Shown piece after piece: positions 18,060 through 26,399 of a stretch of 64,000 bases of DNA (its first letter is position 1; each line of letters begins with the position of its first letter). Location of the stretch: positions 35,714 to 99,713 of the forward strand of contig NZ_BONC01000030.1 in assembly GCF_016862515.1 (NCBI RefSeq), given 5' to 3'. The stretch is from Asanoa iriomotensis (GTDB lineage: Bacteria > Actinomycetota > Actinomycetes > Mycobacteriales > Micromonosporaceae). The notes under the pieces were generated by a model. That model had not been told where the DNA came from. It ran no database searches and saw nothing but the letters and a program-made list of their open reading frames with translations. The translations under genes were made by a program, and so were the position numbers.

Positions 18060-18590
18060 TCAGCACCGTGCCCAGGACGTCCATCCCCAACGGTTGGCGC
18101 GCGAGCAGTAGAACCAGCCGTCGGTTCCCACCACCCGCAGGGTCGGCTCGGCGGCGGAGAGCGGGAAATCGGCACCGAATCGCCCGGTGCCCCCGCCGGG
18201 GAAGCTCTCCCATCCGGTCCACGTCCCGGACCCCACGGCCGTCTGCGTGGTGTAGTAGATGTTGTTCGACGCCGTCGTGCCGATCACGATCGTCTGCTTG
18301 ATGCCGACGCTGTCGTAGTTGACGTCCACGACGTACGTTCCGTAACGGTATTTGCCGTATCGGTTGGGCGTGGTCTTGTCACCGCGGCCGATGGTGCATC
18401 CGGTCGACACTGTGCAGGCGGGGGCCAGGACCCGCATCGTCACGCCGAAACCGTCGATCCACCACGACTTCTCGGACAACACCTGGTCCAAGTTGGCGGA
18501 CGGGTTGGCGGAGGCGGGGCTTGGAGCGGCAAGGAACGCGAGCCCAAGGACGACGGTCAGGAAGCCGGCGATGGAACGTCGAACCCTCAT
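18060..18590 (-). CDS. Secreted protein of unknown function
   Basis: This 176-residue protein has a clear signal peptide (MRVRRSIAGFLTVVLGLAFL to ASA, about 1-28). The mature part is rich in Gly, Tyr, Trp and Thr, with cysteines at ACTVSTGCTIG and at FYCSRANRWGWTSWARC, suggesting a disulfide-stabilised beta-rich extracellular domain. AAGGAG sits 4 bases from the ATG. I do not recognise the family. It could be a carbohydrate-binding or inhibitor-like protein, but nothing shows this directly. Confidence 0.7.
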   Translation of the reverse strand: MRVRRSIAGFLTVVLGLAFLAAPSPASANPSANLDQVLSEKSWWIDGFGVTMRVLAPACTVSTGCTIGRGDKTTPNRYGKYRYGTYVVDVNYDSVGIKQTIVIGTTASNNIYYTTQTAVGSGTWTGWESFPGGGTGRFGADFPLSAAEPTLRVVGTDGWFYCSRANRWGWTSWARC

Positions 18591-18698
18591 AGATCTCCTT
18601 GTGTCGAGGAAAATGATCTATGAGCGTACGAATCGTGTGTTGGATTCCCGTTGGCCCAGGGGTAGCGGCCACACGTCAACGGCTGGCGTGTGAGTTGC

Positions 18699-18893
18699 TT
18701 ACTGTTCCGGTGTCTTGCGTAGCCAGAGCCGCACCGCCGCCAGGACGCACACCGCCGCGACAACGGTGATGCCCGACTTCGCCGAATCGGAAAGATTATC
18801 CAGGTGGGTGGAGCCACGCGAAAGGGCGACCGCCGCGAGCGCGAACACCAGCAGGAGGACGGCAAGGCTACGCCGCAGAATCATGGCCGCCAT
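18699..18893 (-). CDS. Small two-helix membrane protein
   Basis: This 64-residue protein has two hydrophobic segments (ILRRSLAVLLLVFALAAVAL and SGITVVAAVCVLAAVRLWL) separated by a polar loop and ending in a basic tail. The start is uncertain: ATG 18893 and ATG 18884 both give a membrane protein with poor ribosome sites, and the frame is open further upstream with non-protein-like residues. The function is unknown. Confidence 0.45.
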   Translation of the reverse strand: MAAMILRRSLAVLLLVFALAAVALSRGSTHLDNLSDSAKSGITVVAAVCVLAAVRLWLRKTPEQ

Positions 18894-19108
18894 TGAAGCA
18901 CGACGGTGACATCCCGGCCGCGGGCAGCTCGCGCTCGCCCTGCCGAGGGCGGTGCCGTTCGGCCTCGCCGACATAACGCAGCGGTGCGGTTGCCGGGCTT
19001 GGACGACGTCCTTCCCCGATCTGCGCTGACGAGCATCTTTTGTGTCGTACCTGTGGGATAGCTTCCCTGAGTCCGTCCGGAACCGTCGGCGCACAGGAAG
19101 GTGGCAGC

Positions 19109-19843
19109 GTGAGGGCTCTTCTCACCTCGTCCGGGATCAAGAACGGCAGCATCCACGACGCGCTGGTCGACCTGCTGGGCAAACCGATCGCCGAGGCCAA
19201 CGCCCTGTTCATCCCGACCGCCATCTACCCGTTCCCCGGCGGGGCCGGCGCGGCGTGGCGAGCGATCACCGGCCAGGGCCCGTCGCCGCTGGCCGGGCTG
19301 GGCTGGAAGTCGTTGGGTGTCCTGGAGCTGACGGCGCTGCCGAGCATCGAGGAGGCGGCCTGGGTGCCGACGGTCCAGGAGGCCGACGCGCTGCTGGTCT
19401 GGGGCGGTGACCCGCTGTTCCTAGCCAACTGGATGCGGCGCTCCGGCCTGACCGCTCTCCTGCCGACGTTGCGCTCGGAGGCGGTCTACGTCGGGGTGAG
19501 CGCCGGCAGCATCGCCGCCGCCCACACCTTCGTCGAGACCTACGTCGATCCGCCCCGGGGCAGCGACGGGCCACTGAAGTCCGAGGACGTCGTCTTCAGC
19601 ACGCCTGAGGGCGACGTCGACCGGATCCTGGTCACCGGGCAGGGTGCGGGGCTCGTCGACTTCGCGGTGATCCCGCACCTGGAGCACCCGCACCACCTCG
19701 ACGCGTCCCTGGCCAACGCGGAGAAGTGGGCGGCGCGGATTCCCGCACCGACTTACGCGATCGACGACGAGAGCGCCATCAGCGTGGTCGACGGCACCGC
19801 CACGGTCGTCTCCGAGGGGCATTGGAGGTTGTTTGAGCCGTGA
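19109..19843 (+). CDS. Peptidase E-like (S51 family) protein
   Basis: This 244-residue class I glutamine-amidotransferase-fold protein has the S51 nucleophile elbow GVSAGS (Ser131) and an upstream WGGDPLFLANWMR segment typical of dipeptidase E relatives. Peptidase E cleaves Asp-Xaa dipeptides and cyanophycinase relatives share the fold. The GTG at 19109 is chosen because AGGAAGG precedes it at good spacing; upstream in-frame residues are not protein-like. It converges on the methyltransferase gene with a 6-base gap. Confidence 0.85.
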   Translation: MRALLTSSGIKNGSIHDALVDLLGKPIAEANALFIPTAIYPFPGGAGAAWRAITGQGPSPLAGLGWKSLGVLELTALPSIEEAAWVPTVQEADALLVWGGDPLFLANWMRRSGLTALLPTLRSEAVYVGVSAGSIAAAHTFVETYVDPPRGSDGPLKSEDVVFSTPEGDVDRILVTGQGAGLVDFAVIPHLEHPHHLDASLANAEKWAARIPAPTYAIDDESAISVVDGTATVVSEGHWRLFEP

Positions 19844-19849
19844 CCCCAG

Positions 19850-21181
19850 CTATCGCGCGACCCGGCAGTCGATGACGACAAGACCGGACCCGGCCGGATG
19901 GACCGCGGCGGTGGTCAACCCGGCGCGTGCGGCCAGCGCGCTGTAGTCCTCGACAGTGCGTTCGCGACCGCCCGCCAGAACCAGCATCCGCAGGTCCATC
20001 TCCGCGAACGTCGCCGGGTCGTCGCCAGCCGTGCCGTGCGACTCGACGATCACCACGCGCCCGCCCGCACCGCCCGCACGAGTGGCTGAACCGCCTGCGC
20101 CAGCGGCCGCGGCGCGTCGGTCGGTGGCTGCGCCCCGTTGGTCGGTAGGCGCGCCGCGTTCCTCCGCGCCTGCGCTTCGTTGGTCGCTGGGCGTGCCGTG
20201 TTGGTGGGTGGCGGCGCCGTGTTCCTCGGTGTCCGCGGGGTGATGGTCGGTGGGGGTGCCGTGTTGGTGGGTGGCGGCGTCGCGTTCCTCCGTGTCCGCG
20301 CCGTGTTGGTGGGTGGCCGCGCCGTGTTCCTCCGTGTCCGTGCCGCGTTGGTCGGTGGGCGCGCCGTGTTCCTCCGCGTCCGCGCGGGCGGCCTCCGCGC
20401 AGCGGCGCAGGATCGTGGTTGCCTGCTCGTCGGGCCAGTCGTGCAGGACCGCGCACAGCAGGTAGACGTCGCCCCCGGCGGGCAGTGGGTCGAAGAAGCT
20501 CTGGCCCGCGAACTCGCACCGGTCGGCCAAGCCCTGCTCGGCCAGGAAAGCGCGCCCCCGTGCCACCGTGCCCGGCAGGTCGAGCAACGTCGCACGCATG
20601 TCAGGGTTCGACCGCAGCACCTCGGCCACCAGCGAACCGGTGCCGCCGCCAACGTCGACAAGGTGGCGCACCCCCGACCAGTCGATCGCCCCGGCCGCCG
20701 TGGTCCGGGTCGAGGACGCCATCGAGGCGTCGAACGACGCCGCCATGTCCGGGTGGGCGGCGAGCCAGTCCCAATACGGCGTGCCGAATGCCGCCTCCCA
20801 CGCCGGCATGCCCGTGCGGATCGTGTGCAGCAGTTCCGTGAACGCCAGGTCCATACGGCCGCCGAACTCGTCCAGGGCGAACGCGGTCCGCATGCCGGCC
20901 GGATGGTCGGACCGCAACAGCGACGACACGTCGGTGAGCGCGAACTCGCCCGGCGACGGCTCCGCGAACACCCCATGGCCCGCGAGGTGCCGCAGCAGCC
21001 GGCCCAGCGCGTCCCTGTCGGTGCCGGACCGCGAAGCGAGATCCTCGACGCGCGAGACCCCTCCGGCGATCAGGTCGGCCAGGCGCAACGTGGCCGCCAC
21101 CCGGACCGCCATCGGCGTCACCAGGTCGGCCAGTGGGGCCAACCGCCGCCAGGCTTCCTCGGATGAGGAGGAGGAGCTCAC
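19850..21181 (-). CDS. O-methyltransferase (PF00891-type) with a long heptad-repeat insertion
   Basis: This 443-residue SAM-dependent methyltransferase has the dimerisation/winged-helix N-terminal domain (about 12-95), the SAM motif LVDVGGGTGSLVAEVL (174-189), and the DxxLLCAVLHDWPDEQA segment (238-254) with the catalytic-region His. Relatives continue directly from RRC.AA to RVVIVE; here about 100 residues are inserted. Residues 267-357 are 13 tandem heptads rich in Glu, His, Thr, Asp and Gly, followed by a Gly/Ala-rich linker, and the fold resumes at RVVIVESHG (375). Such enzymes methylate small aromatic or polyketide hydroxyls. The substrate is unknown and no biosynthetic neighbours are present. 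Confidence 0.85.
   Translation of the reverse strand: MSSSSSSEEAWRRLAPLADLVTPMAVRVAATLRLADLIAGGVSRVEDLASRSGTDRDALGRLLRHLAGHGVFAEPSPGEFALTDVSSLLRSDHPAGMRTAFALDEFGGRMDLAFTELLHTIRTGMPAWEAAFGTPYWDWLAAHPDMAASFDASMASSTRTTAAGAIDWSGVRHLVDVGGGTGSLVAEVLRSNPDMRATLLDLPGTVARGRAFLAEQGLADRCEFAGQSFFDPLPAGGDVYLLCAVLHDWPDEQATTILRRCAEAARADAEEHGAPTDQRGTDTEEHGAATHQHGADTEERDAATHQHGTPTDHHPADTEEHGAATHQHGTPSDQRSAGAEERGAPTDQRGAATDRRAAAAGAGGSATRAGGAGGRVVIVESHGTAGDDPATFAEMDLRMLVLAGGRERTVEDYSALAARAGLTTAAVHPAGSGLVVIDCRVAR
20111..20383 (-). repeat. Thirteen 21-bp tandem repeats (in-frame heptads) inside the methyltransferase gene
   Basis: The repeat encodes alternating heptads of two types, A/T-D-T-E-E-H-G and A-A-T-H-Q-H-G, with variants such as APTDQRG, TPTDHHP and TPSDQRS. 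All units are 7 codons, so copy changes stay in frame. AATHQHG occurs three times unchanged and APTDQRG twice, consistent with recent slippage or unequal exchange. The encoded stretch is acidic and histidine-rich and probably disordered. Confidence 0.88.
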
Positions 21182-21300
21182 CTTCCCAAGCTAGCCCGCT
21201 GTCGTTTCTGTACAAGACGGCCGGCGGGCGGGGTTCGTAGCATGGGGCACGGCGTGCGGCACGGGGCGTGCGTCTGACGAGAACGAGGAGAGAAGCAACC

Positions 21301-21879
21301 ATGCGCGAACTGGTCTACACCGGCTTCATGTCGCTTGACGGCGTTGTCGATTCGCCCGGCGGTGGGCCGGGGGAGGAGCACCGCAGCGCCGGTTGGGTGT
21401 TCAAGGACCTCGAGTTCGTACCCGAGGTCTGGTCGATCAAGGGTGAGGAGCTCGCGGAGACCTCCGCGCTGCTGTTCGGGCGGCGCAGCTACGAAGCGTT
21501 CGCATCGACCTGGCCCGACTCCGAGGACCACATCAGCTACAAGGAGCTGCCCAAGTACGTCCTGTCGAGCACGCTGGCCGACGACGCGATCGTCGATGGC
21601 TGGGGTCCGATCACGATCCTCCGCTCGGTCGACGACCTCGTCGCTCTCAAGAAGGGCGAGGGCGGTGCGATCTTCATCCACGGCAGCGCCGACCTCGCCC
21701 GGCGGCTGTCCGACGCGGGGCTGATCGACCGCTACCACCTGCTGGTCTTCCCGGTTCTGCTCGGCGGCGGCAGCAGCTTGTTCACCGACACTGACAAGGC
21801 CAAGCAGATGTTGCGCCTGCGCGACTCCGAGGCCTATTCCAACGGCATCCTCAAGCTGATCTACGACGTCGTCAGCTGA
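21301..21879 (+). CDS. Dihydrofolate reductase/RibD C-terminal-like protein
   Basis: This 192-residue protein matches the RibD C-terminal (dihydrofolate reductase-like) superfamily: MRELVYTGFMSLDGVVDSPG at the start, ALLFGRRSYEAFASTWP (about 56-72) and IFIHGSADLARRL (about 121-133) for the NADPH-binding part. These stand-alone proteins are NADPH-dependent reductases of mostly unknown substrate. GAGGAGAG lies upstream of the ATG. It overlaps the convergent AraC-type gene by 19 bases. A paralogue lies at 52777. Confidence 0.88.
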   Translation: MRELVYTGFMSLDGVVDSPGGGPGEEHRSAGWVFKDLEFVPEVWSIKGEELAETSALLFGRRSYEAFASTWPDSEDHISYKELPKYVLSSTLADDAIVDGWGPITILRSVDDLVALKKGEGGAIFIHGSADLARRLSDAGLIDRYHLLVFPVLLGGGSSLFTDTDKAKQMLRLRDSEAYSNGILKLIYDVVS

Positions 21880-22571
21880 TCCAGCGGCATGGAGATCGCG
21901 CCGCCGGTGCCTGAGCGGAGCTGGCGGACCGAGCGGCCGACGTACCGGCGCAGCCCGCGGATCAGGTGCGGCTCGTCGAAGTAGTCCAGTTTGGACAGCA
22001 CGTCCGCGACCGGCGTGCCGGCGGCCAGCAGCGTCGCCGCGTCGCGGGCGCGCTCGATCTGCCGCACCGCGCCCTGGGTCATCCCGGTCGCCGTCCGGAA
22101 CCGGCGTTCGAGGGTCCGGGCCGAGACGTCGGGGCGGTAGCCGCGGCGCACGTCGGTGACGAGCGGGTCGCGCACCACGGCACCCGCCCGCACCAGACGC
22201 GCGACCAGGGCCTCGACGTCGTCGGGGCGCGGCGTCTCCCAGCGGGAGCCGTCGAGCCAGAACGCCCGGTGCGTGGTGTCGGGCAGCACGGCTCCGCCGT
22301 CGACGAGGTCGGGGGTGGGCACGGCCCGCAACGAGGTGCCGACCGCGAAGTCGACGCCGACGAACGTCGCCCCCTCGGGTACGGGTGCCGTGCTGGTACG
22401 CGTCTCGGGACCGGTGATGCTCGCGTACGCCCGCCCCGCCTGCTGGTGGAACACCAGGCCCCACGACACCGCGGCGACCGACGTCATCTCGGTGACGTCG
22501 TCGCTCGTGCACGTCCACACGCTCGAGATCCACGGCGAGTCGGACGCCCGCGTCTCGAACAACAGTGCCAT
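21861..22571 (-). CDS. AraC-family transcriptional regulator
   Basis: This 236-residue protein has a cupin-like N-terminal sensing region (VWTCTSDDVTEM, TFVGVDFAVGTSLRAVP) and a C-terminal AraC DNA-binding domain with SARTLERRFRTATGMTQGAV (about 155-174) and a second helix-turn-helix around FDEPHLIRGLRRYVG (about 203-217). I start it at 22571, where the family-like N-terminus MALLFETRASD begins; the frame extends further upstream without support. It diverges from a RidA gene 54 bases away, which is its most likely target. Confidence 0.87.
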   Translation of the reverse strand: MALLFETRASDSPWISSVWTCTSDDVTEMTSVAAVSWGLVFHQQAGRAYASITGPETRTSTAPVPEGATFVGVDFAVGTSLRAVPTPDLVDGGAVLPDTTHRAFWLDGSRWETPRPDDVEALVARLVRAGAVVRDPLVTDVRRGYRPDVSARTLERRFRTATGMTQGAVRQIERARDAATLLAAGTPVADVLSKLDYFDEPHLIRGLRRYVGRSVRQLRSGTGGAISMPLDQLTTS

Positions 22572-22625
22572 CGGACCAGGATAAACTGGGGATTCGCGCT
22601 CCACATACGGGGGATTGGAGCTGCT

Positions 22626-23066
22626 GTGACGATTCAAAAGTCGACGTTTGATCTGGGCGTGCCGTGGGAGGACGCCGCCGGTTACGCGCAGGCGGTGATG
22701 GTCGACGACACGCTCTACATTTCGGGACAGCTGGGTCATCGCAAGGACGGCACGCTCGTGTCGCCGGCGCCCGACGGCGCGCAGAGTGTCGACCAGTCCG
22801 TCATGCGGGACCAGATGGCCCAGACGTACGCGAACGCCCGCGAAGTTCTGGCGCACTTCGGCTGCACGTTCGACAACGTGGTCGAGGAGGTCGTGTTCGC
22901 GACCGACATCGGTGCGGCGCTGGCGGTGATGCGCGGGGTCCGCGACGACATCTACACCGACGTCGCCAAGCCGAAGGTCACCAACACCACCGTCGGCGTC
23001 ACCTCGCTCGCATTGCCGGGTCAGGCTGTGGAGATCAAGTTCGTCGCACTCAGGACACGTGGATGA
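22626..23066 (+). CDS. RidA/YjgF-family protein
   Basis: This 146-residue protein is a RidA-family enamine/imine deaminase-like protein. It has YAQAVMVDDTLYISGQLGHR near residue 20, the central DNVVEEVVFATDI and the terminal SLALPGQAVEIKFVAL. RidA proteins hydrolyse reactive enamines formed by PLP enzymes. The usual Arg near the active site (in R-x-C-V or R-A-x-V contexts) is not obvious, so it may belong to a non-deaminating subgroup. GGAG precedes the GTG start. It overlaps the convergent oxidoreductase by 17 bases. Confidence 0.85.
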   Translation: MTIQKSTFDLGVPWEDAAGYAQAVMVDDTLYISGQLGHRKDGTLVSPAPDGAQSVDQSVMRDQMAQTYANAREVLAHFGCTFDNVVEEVVFATDIGAALAVMRGVRDDIYTDVAKPKVTNTTVGVTSLALPGQAVEIKFVALRTRG

Positions 23067-23982
23067 CGATCTTGCCGCGGCGGCCGCGCTGTTCGAGGGC
23101 CTCGTAGGCCGATCGCGTCTCGGTCAGTGGGAGCACGCGGTCGACGACCGGGACCAGCTTGCCGTGGTCGACCAGGTCGGCGAGGGAGCGCAGGTCGTCG
23201 TGCGACGGCGAGACGATGAAGAAGGTCCCGCGGACGCCGTGCCGGGCCGCCTCCTGCTCGTCGGGCGGCGCCGACAGGCTCACCAGGACGCCGCCGCGCT
23301 TCAGCACCGTCCACGAGCGTGACTGGGTCTCGCCGCCGACGAGGTCGACGACAACGTCGACATCGCGTACGTGGTCCTCGAAGCGCTCGCTGGTGTAGTC
23401 GACGACCTGCGAAGCGCCGAGGTCCGCCACGAACTGCCGATGGTCGGGCCCGGCGGTCGCGATCACGTGCCCGCCGAGCGCGGCGGCGATCTGCACGACG
23501 TAGGTGCCCACGCCACCGGCCGCGCCGTGCACCAGCACGCGCTGGCCCGGCCGTAGCCCGGCGTGGTTGACGAGCGCCTGCCACGCGCTCAGCCCCGCCA
23601 GCGGGACCGCCGCGGCGTGGTCGTGGTCGATCGACGCCGGCTTGGGCGCGAGGATGTCCGCGGGCAGCGCCACGAACTCCGCGGCCGCGCCGTCGTGCAC
23701 GAACGGAATCAGCCCGAACACCTCCTCGCCAACGGCGAGAGCGCCGCCCGCGACGACTCCGGAGAACTCGTGCGACGGGATGACCGGCGTGCGCTCGGGA
23801 CCGGTCCCGTCGCTGCGGTACGTCCACGTCTCCGCCCAGGTGAGCTCCTGCGGGGTGATCGAGGCCGACTTCACGGCCACCAGCACCTCGCCGGGCCCCG
23901 GCTCGGGTCGCGGGGCGCTCTCGTAGACGAGCTGTTCGGGTCCGCCGCGGGCGTGCGCCCTCACGGCCTGCATCGTGGCCAT
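23050..23982 (-). CDS. NADP-dependent medium-chain oxidoreductase, quinone-reductase type
   Basis: This protein of about 310 residues has the GroES-like domain (QAVRAHARGGPEQLVYESAP) and a Rossmann motif HGAAGGVGTYVVQIAAALGG (about 151-170). Like the protein at 12910 it lacks zinc-site cysteines, so it belongs to the quinone oxidoreductase/enoyl reductase branch. PVIPSHEFSGVVA is the conserved substrate-site strand. The ATG at 23982 is the likelier start; a GTG three bases upstream is also possible. It ends inside the RidA gene by 17 bases, tail-to-tail. Confidence 0.87.
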   Translation of the reverse strand: MATMQAVRAHARGGPEQLVYESAPRPEPGPGEVLVAVKSASITPQELTWAETWTYRSDGTGPERTPVIPSHEFSGVVAGGALAVGEEVFGLIPFVHDGAAAEFVALPADILAPKPASIDHDHAAAVPLAGLSAWQALVNHAGLRPGQRVLVHGAAGGVGTYVVQIAAALGGHVIATAGPDHRQFVADLGASQVVDYTSERFEDHVRDVDVVVDLVGGETQSRSWTVLKRGGVLVSLSAPPDEQEAARHGVRGTFFIVSPSHDDLRSLADLVDHGKLVPVVDRVLPLTETRSAYEALEQRGRRGKIVIHVS

Positions 23983-24032
23983 CACCCTGAGCCTAATGGC
24001 GTGGCGGCGTCCGCCCGGGGTAGAGCATCATC

Positions 24033-24581
24033 GTGTCCGTGGTTGATCCAGGAGCGTCCCGGCTCGCGCTGCGTGTCCCCGAGGCGGACGACCGGGATCG
24101 GTTGTTCGCTCTCTACTCGGATCCGCTGGTCTGGGGCCCGGATCCGGTTTCGCGGCACGAAGAGCCGGCACAGACCCAGGAGATGATCGAGCGCTGGCGG
24201 GCGGCCTGGGACCGCGACGGCCTCGGCATGTGGACGGCGTGGGCCGGTGCCGAGTTCGTCGGGATCGGCGGCTGCGCGGTCCGCGCCGGCGTGGCGTGGA
24301 ACCTCGGCTACCGGCTGCGCCCGCCGTGCTGGGGCCGCGGCTACGCCCAGGAGATCAGCGCGGCCGCGATCGCGGCGGCCCGGGCGCGCAACCCCGCGCT
24401 GCCAATCACCGCCTACCTGGTCGAAGGCAACGACCGGTCCCTGCGTACGGTCGAGCGGACCGGCCTGAAGCAGGTCTGGCGCGGCCCGGACGCGGGCAAC
24501 CCGAACCCGACCGCGACAAGGCTGCTCTACAGCGACCAGCCACTGTCGCCGAGCGTGCTGACCGCCTTGACGGTGGCCTGA
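24033..24581 (+). CDS. GNAT-family N-acetyltransferase
   Basis: This 182-residue RimJ/RimL-type GNAT has RLALRVPEADDRDRLFALYS at the N-terminus, the acetyl-CoA pyrophosphate-binding region LRPPCWGRGYAQEIS (about 94-108) and NDRSLRTVERTGLKQVWRG (about 130-148), the conserved N-x-x-S-x-R-x-x-E-x-x-G pattern. Substrates are alpha-amino groups, antibiotics or small amines. Its stop directly precedes the GTG of the BtrH-like gene, so they are co-transcribed. Confidence 0.88.
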   Translation: MSVVDPGASRLALRVPEADDRDRLFALYSDPLVWGPDPVSRHEEPAQTQEMIERWRAAWDRDGLGMWTAWAGAEFVGIGGCAVRAGVAWNLGYRLRPPCWGRGYAQEISAAAIAAARARNPALPITAYLVEGNDRSLRTVERTGLKQVWRGPDAGNPNPTATRLLYSDQPLSPSVLTALTVA

Positions 24582-25580
24582 GTGATCATCGAACGGGTCG
24601 ACTTCCCTGGCGGCCGGCACTGCGAGACCACCACGCTGGGCGCCCTGCTGCGGCACGCGGGCGTCGACCTGTCCGAGCCGATGCTGTTCGGCCTGGGTGC
24701 GGGCCTGGCCTTCATCTACTGGGACGCGAAGAACATGGCCTTCCCGTTCCTCGGCGGCCGCACCAAACCGCTGGAGATCGCCCGGACGGTGGCGGACGGA
24801 CTGGGCCTCACACTGGAGGTACGGGAGACCGCGTCACCGCGCACGGCCTGGCGACACGTCGAATCCGCGCTGGCCGACGGCCGCCCGGTCGGCCTGCAGC
24901 TCGACTGCTACCACCTCGACTACTTCACCACGAAGGTCCACTTCGGTGGCCACGTCGTCGCCATGTACGGCTACGACGACAGCCACGCCCACCTGGTCGA
25001 CACGGCCCAACAGGGCGGCACGGTGACGACCACGCTGGCGAGCCTCGAACGCGCCCGCGCCGAACGCGGCCCGATGACCGCCCGCCACCTCTCCTTCACG
25101 ATCGCCGCCCCGGCCGAGACGACCGCCCTGGAAAGAGCGATCCGGACGGCGGTCCGCGCCAACGCGCACGCGTTCCTCAACCCGCCGATCGCCAACCTCG
25201 GCCACCGCGGCATCGCCAAGGCCGCCCGCCAGGTCCGCGGCTGGCTGGACCGGGCCACCGACCCGGCCCACGACCTCCCGCTGGCCGCGACCCTGATGGA
25301 ACGCGGCGGCACCGGCGGCGCCCTCTTCCGCGCCATGTACCGCGACTTCCTCGCCGAGGCCACCACCATCGTCGACGACGACAACATAAGCCACGGTCAC
25401 CGGCTGTACGCCGAGATCGCCCCGCTCTGGACCGAGGTCGCCGACCACGTCACCGCCGCCGGCCGGACGGGCGACCCCCACCACCTCACCCAGGCCTCGG
25501 CAATCCTGAGCGACCTGGCGGAACAGGAGCGCCGAGCCATGGAAACCCTGCGGTCAACCCGCGAAGCGGGGGGTAGGTAG
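24582..25580 (+). CDS. BtrH N-terminal domain protein
   Basis: This 332-residue protein matches the BtrH_N/DUF4872 architecture: GGRHCETTTLGALLRHAG with the candidate nucleophile Cys14, a middle GLQLDCYHLDYF segment, and GGHVVAMYGYDDSHAHLVDT (about 127-146) supplying the His and Asp expected for a papain-like acyltransferase or peptidase fold. In butirosin biosynthesis BtrH transfers an acyl side chain from a carrier protein to an aminoglycoside. No carrier protein or sugar gene is nearby, so this role cannot be assumed here. It begins immediately after the GNAT stop. Confidence 0.82.
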   Translation: MIIERVDFPGGRHCETTTLGALLRHAGVDLSEPMLFGLGAGLAFIYWDAKNMAFPFLGGRTKPLEIARTVADGLGLTLEVRETASPRTAWRHVESALADGRPVGLQLDCYHLDYFTTKVHFGGHVVAMYGYDDSHAHLVDTAQQGGTVTTTLASLERARAERGPMTARHLSFTIAAPAETTALERAIRTAVRANAHAFLNPPIANLGHRGIAKAARQVRGWLDRATDPAHDLPLAATLMERGGTGGALFRAMYRDFLAEATTIVDDDNISHGHRLYAEIAPLWTEVADHVTAAGRTGDPHHLTQASAILSDLAEQERRAMETLRSTREAGGR

Positions 25581-26399
25581 GCCGCGGGCACCCGGGTCGA
25601 GCAGCAGCGTCTGGCCCGCCAGCGGTGCCGGGTCGCCGCCCACCCGGGCCGACGTCACCGCCAGCAGATCCAGGTCGGGCCCCACGAACGCGCAGCGGGT
25701 CGGTTTGGAAACAGGCACGGTGACGACCCGGTCGACGGTGCCGTCGGGTGCGTAACGCACGATGCGCCCCCCGCCGAACTTGCAGTTCCAGACGAACCCG
25801 TCCGCGTCGACCGTCACCCCGTCCGGGAACCACGGATGGTCCTCGTCGGACACGAACACCGAACCCGCGCCGACCCAACCCGACGGCGACACCGGGTACG
25901 CGCGGATCTGCCGCACCGTCGAGTCCACGTGGTACATCGTCGAACCGTCCGGGCTCCACGCCGGCCCGTTCGAGCAGACGATCCCGCCGAAGGCGCGCAG
26001 GACGGTCAACGACCCGTCCAGGCGGTAGAACACGCCGAGCGGCTCCTGCTCCGCCATGTGCATCGACCCGAACCAGAACGCCCCCGACTGGTCGACCGCC
26101 CCGTCGTTGAGGCGGGTGCCGGGCGCGGTGTCGATGGCGCGAACCACCTCGACCTTGCCCGTGTCGACGTCGCAGAAGGCGATCGCGTCGCGCAACGCCG
26201 CCACCAGCCCGCCGCCCGCCCGCAGCGCGACGCTGCCGACCAGGTCGGGCACCGCCAGCGTCAGCACCGGCCCGGCCGGCCACGACATCGCGTAGATCCG
26301 GCGTTCGAGGATGTCGACCCAGTAGAACCTCGACCCGTCCCACAGCGCGCTCTCGCCGAGCGTGCACGGGATGTCGCTGAGCACAGTCACGTCAGTCAT
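25554..26399 (-). CDS. SMP-30/gluconolactonase-like lactonase
   Basis: This 281-residue six-bladed beta-propeller has the family opening SDIPCTLGESALWDGSRFYW (about 8-27) with the metal-ligand Glu, the Asn in TRLNDGAVDQSGAFWFGSM, and NGPAWSPDGSTMYHVDS and FPDGVTVDADGFVWNCKFGG with the conserved Asp residues. These enzymes hydrolyse sugar lactones with a divalent metal. It is the last gene of the sugar ABC operon and overlaps the upstream permease by 8 bases, suggesting that the imported sugar is oxidised to a lactone. It overlaps the convergent BtrH-like gene by 27 bases. Confidence 0.9.
   Translation of the reverse strand: MTDVTVLSDIPCTLGESALWDGSRFYWVDILERRIYAMSWPAGPVLTLAVPDLVGSVALRAGGGLVAALRDAIAFCDVDTGKVEVVRAIDTAPGTRLNDGAVDQSGAFWFGSMHMAEQEPLGVFYRLDGSLTVLRAFGGIVCSNGPAWSPDGSTMYHVDSTVRQIRAYPVSPSGWVGAGSVFVSDEDHPWFPDGVTVDADGFVWNCKFGGGRIVRYAPDGTVDRVVTVPVSKPTRCAFVGPDLDLLAVTSARVGGDPAPLAGQTLLLDPGARGLPTPRFAG

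Noticed and set aside
18600..18700. Possible tRNA-like sequence between the secreted protein and small membrane protein genes
   Set aside because: No acceptor-stem pairing or TPsiC GTTCRA box at the right spacing could be found.
20111..20383. The short-period repeat considered as a CRISPR array
   Set aside because: The period is 21 bases with no unique spacers, and every unit is in frame within a methyltransferase gene.
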